Shown here one piece after another: positions 22,462-23,883 of a stretch of 23,883 nucleotides of DNA. The notes beneath the pieces were generated by a model, which worked only from the letters and a program-made list of their open reading frames with translations, had not been told where the DNA came from and ran no database searches. The DNA is from CAXQRU01 sp964226685. GTDB taxonomy: Bacteria; Pseudomonadota; Gammaproteobacteria; Pseudomonadales; Cellvibrionaceae. The number at the start of each line of letters is the position of its first letter. Position 1 is the stretch's first letter. Position numbers and translations under genes: made by a program. The stretch is taken from positions 1 through 23,883 of the forward strand of contig CAXQRU010000139.1 in assembly GCA_964226685.1 (NCBI GenBank). Direction: 5' to 3'.

Positions 22462-23206
22462 TTCTATCCTCCAAATCAGGCAGCTCAGTGTGCACGCCAA
22501 AACCGTGCAGCTAATTAAACAGCTGACTCTGCATGTTGAACGTGGGCAATGCCTAGCACTTTTGGGTGCCAATGGCGCAGGCAAAAGCTCCTTACTCAAA
22601 GCGCTACTGGGGCTACACCAAACGCAGGGCGAAGTCTTGATCGATGGCCAGCCCCTGCAACAGCTCTCGCCCAGAGAACGCGCCAAACGCATCGCCTACC
22701 TGCCCCAGAAAAGAGATTTGGCCTGGCCAATGGCGATTGAATCGGTCATTGCGCTCGGCTTACCGTTTCGAAAAGATCCTACTGCCATAGAGAGAGTCAT
22801 GGCCGATTGCGACTTGATGCATTTAAAGGGCCGGTCCACTCAACATTTATCAGGTGGCGAGTTAGCGAGGGTGCATATCGCTCGCCTATTCCTGTCGGGA
22901 GCCAACATCTTACTGGCCGATGAACCCATCGCCGAGCTAGACCCGCTGCACCAGCACAGCATTTTACAGCTCCTCAAACAATACGCCGCTGCTGGCCATG
23001 CCGTTATCGTCGCTTTGCACGATATTGGACTCGCCTGTGAATTTGCGGATCGGGTAGCGGTATTAAGCAATGGTCAGTTGATTGCCGAAGGCGAACCCGT
23101 GAGTACCTTAACCCCCGATATTTTGGCACAGACCTATCAGATTAAAGCGCGCTTGACGGAAATCGATGGCCATAAAGTATTGCTCAACGAGGGTAGACTT
23201 CCCTAG
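22454..23206 (+). CDS. ABC importer ATPase (BtuD/FecE-like)
   Basis: A 250-residue ATPase, against 249 for E. coli BtuD. Walker A is LGANGAGKSSLL (about 35-46), the Q-loop YLPQKRD, the signature LSGGELARVHIAR, Walker B NILLADEPIAELDP and the H-loop VIVALHDIG; all are intact. The C-terminus (LTPDILAQTYQIKARLTEIDGHKVLL) has the end pattern usual in FecE/BtuD/HmuV proteins and resembles that of BtuD. It starts at the ATG at 22454, overlapping the permease stop (22461) by 8 bases, which confirms one operon of binding protein, permease and ATPase. The substrate is not settled. Confidence 0.93.
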   Translation: MTDSILQIRQLSVHAKTVQLIKQLTLHVERGQCLALLGANGAGKSSLLKALLGLHQTQGEVLIDGQPLQQLSPRERAKRIAYLPQKRDLAWPMAIESVIALGLPFRKDPTAIERVMADCDLMHLKGRSTQHLSGGELARVHIARLFLSGANILLADEPIAELDPLHQHSILQLLKQYAAAGHAVIVALHDIGLACEFADRVAVLSNGQLIAEGEPVSTLTPDILAQTYQIKARLTEIDGHKVLLNEGRLP

Positions 23207-23268
23207 CAAAAACTTTTACCCTCAACGCTAAAGATAAGAGCTTGTTAACTCTTAATAGGAACTGGAAT

Positions 23269-23751
23269 ATGAAAAAAACTCTGTGTGCATTCATGGCCAT
23301 CGCTGCCACTCAAGCACAAGCGACTCAAAACCTACCCACCTTTGAGGAAATCTACCTCAACATGACCAGCAATAAAACCAATATTGCTTCAAAGGGCAAG
23401 TTAATATTGGATCTAGCTTTAGCAGATATTGGGCTAGATGGAGGCATACAGCAAAAAAGCGTCCACTCCTATGATATTGACAGCGCCACCGGCTTACTCA
23501 CTATCAGCATTCCTACCGGTCAATATTATATCGATAACGAAGGCTCAAAATTTGGGGATCACAATTATTGCGAAGATGGTTTGGCAACCTCAGGCCTCGA
23601 AGTCAGGGATTACTTGGGCAGCTCCTCAATAAAAAACACCGTTGTGAAAATCGAAAACTCATGCGGCTCTATGGGCTGCTCCTTTTGGTTGACCTTTGAC
23701 ACCATCAATAACTTGATTGAACTCTGTGGCTTTACCAAAGAATCTGATTAA
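23269..23751 (+). CDS. Exported Cys-containing protein, unknown
   Basis: A 160-residue protein with a signal peptide (MKKTLCAFMAIAATQAQA, cleavage near residue 18) and four cysteines in the mature part (NYCEDG, NSCGSMGCSF, ELCGF), probably forming disulphides. It looks beta-rich with Gly/Ser/Asp turns (YDIDSATGLLTISIPTGQYYIDNEGSKFGDHN...). I do not recognise the family; it is faintly reminiscent of pilin-like or secreted beta proteins, which is a guess. The ATG at 23269 follows ATAGGAAC; an in-frame start at 23242 has no ribosome site. A TAAGAG/CTCTTA inverted repeat (23235-23254) lies just upstream, 28 bases after the ATPase gene. The IS30-like element begins right after its stop. Confidence 0.75.
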   Translation: MKKTLCAFMAIAATQAQATQNLPTFEEIYLNMTSNKTNIASKGKLILDLALADIGLDGGIQQKSVHSYDIDSATGLLTISIPTGQYYIDNEGSKFGDHNYCEDGLATSGLEVRDYLGSSSIKNTVVKIENSCGSMGCSFWLTFDTINNLIELCGFTKESD

Positions 23752-23756
23752 ATGAT

Positions 23757-23883
23757 CCTTGAGTTCAACTTGTAAGTGCAATTTACGCGAGGTAGGGCCA
23801 GCTGGTACACTCAGGGCCATTTTCTCGCCAAAGGAAATTGCTTATGAGCTATACACAGCTGACCCAAGAAGAAAGATACCAGA
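23757..23883 (+). mobile_element. Left end of an IS30-family insertion sequence (truncated by window)
   Basis: The last coding bases are the start of an IS30-type transposase. The sequence between the stop at 23751 and that start should hold the element's left inverted repeat, most likely within GAGTTCAACTTGTAAGTGCA (23760-23779) and the bases that follow. The exact boundary, the right end and the target duplication cannot be seen. Confidence 0.6.
23844..23883 (+). CDS. IS30 family transposase, N-terminal fragment
   Basis: Only 13 residues are in the window, MSYTQLTQEERYQ, which is the characteristic start of IS30-family transposases (Y..LT.EERYQI), leading into the N-terminal helix-turn-helix. 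The ATG at 23844 is preceded by AAAGGAAA at a good distance. The DDE catalytic domain lies beyond the window, so intactness is unknown. Confidence 0.75.
   Translation, partial: MSYTQLTQEERYQ

Noticed and set aside
1..23883. tRNA, rRNA, CRISPR array or replication origin
   Set aside because: No cloverleaf pattern, regular spaced repeats, or DnaA-box cluster was seen on reading either strand.

Overview
The window looks like chromosome of a gammaproteobacterium, probably a marine or aquatic one of the Oceanospirillales/Cellvibrionales/Alteromonadales kind. The grounds are the LysM-def-fmt arrangement typical of gammaproteobacteria, two large c-di-GMP enzymes, a YaaA of E. coli length, a BepA-type lipoprotein protease and moderate GC. 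The species cannot be named from the sequence. There is no rRNA, tRNA, CRISPR array, prophage or complete mobile element.

Layout. (1) 1-2355, minus strand: a DUF4424-type exported protein broken by a frameshift and cut by the window edge, a methyltransferase-fold protein, and a LysM protein. The LysM gene is divergent from def-fmt on the plus strand (2508-3989). (2) 4077-4742, plus: two small unrecognised genes, the second a membrane protein. They meet, tail to tail with no spacer, a REC-GGDEF-EAL response regulator (4743-6467, minus) that has a near-consensus promoter. (3) 6556-9494, minus: a sensor kinase, an OmpR-type response regulator split into two overlapping frames, and tsaC started from a TTG overlapping the regulator's stop. 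(4) 9556-14599, minus: LemA, an HtpX-like M48 protease with a TerB-like tail, a tandem universal stress protein, and a VWA lipoprotein of the YfbK type. (5) 14679-17592, minus: a FIST sensory protein directly followed by a GGDEF-EAL protein. (6) 17750-18985, minus: a BepA-like M48/TPR lipoprotein, divergent from a plus-strand row: DUF4265-like protein, yaaA, a small Cys-rich exported protein, and a BtuFCD-like importer (19086-23206). (7) 23269-23883, plus: an unrecognised exported protein, then the left end of an IS30-family insertion sequence that runs off the window.

How the genes may work together. From 14599 down to about 7122 the minus strand is a nearly continuous same-direction block of membrane and envelope-stress functions (LemA, M48 protease, Usp, VWA lipoprotein, histidine kinase/response regulator). 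This could be one signal-and-repair unit, though that is inference from gene order. A second theme is c-di-GMP: one enzyme carries its own receiver domain, the other is paired with a FIST ligand sensor.

The most interesting points are the split response regulator, REP-like GGACAGGCA repeats read through in frame inside the M48 protease gene, the stress-gene block, and several well-placed palindromes: one between the -35 and -10 of the first gene, a 10-bp hairpin upstream of the kinase, and a perfect 16-bp palindrome in the bepA divergent promoter region. Two apparent single-base deletions in homopolymers (DUF4424, response regulator) may be real mutations or sequencing errors. No clearly new biological system was found.
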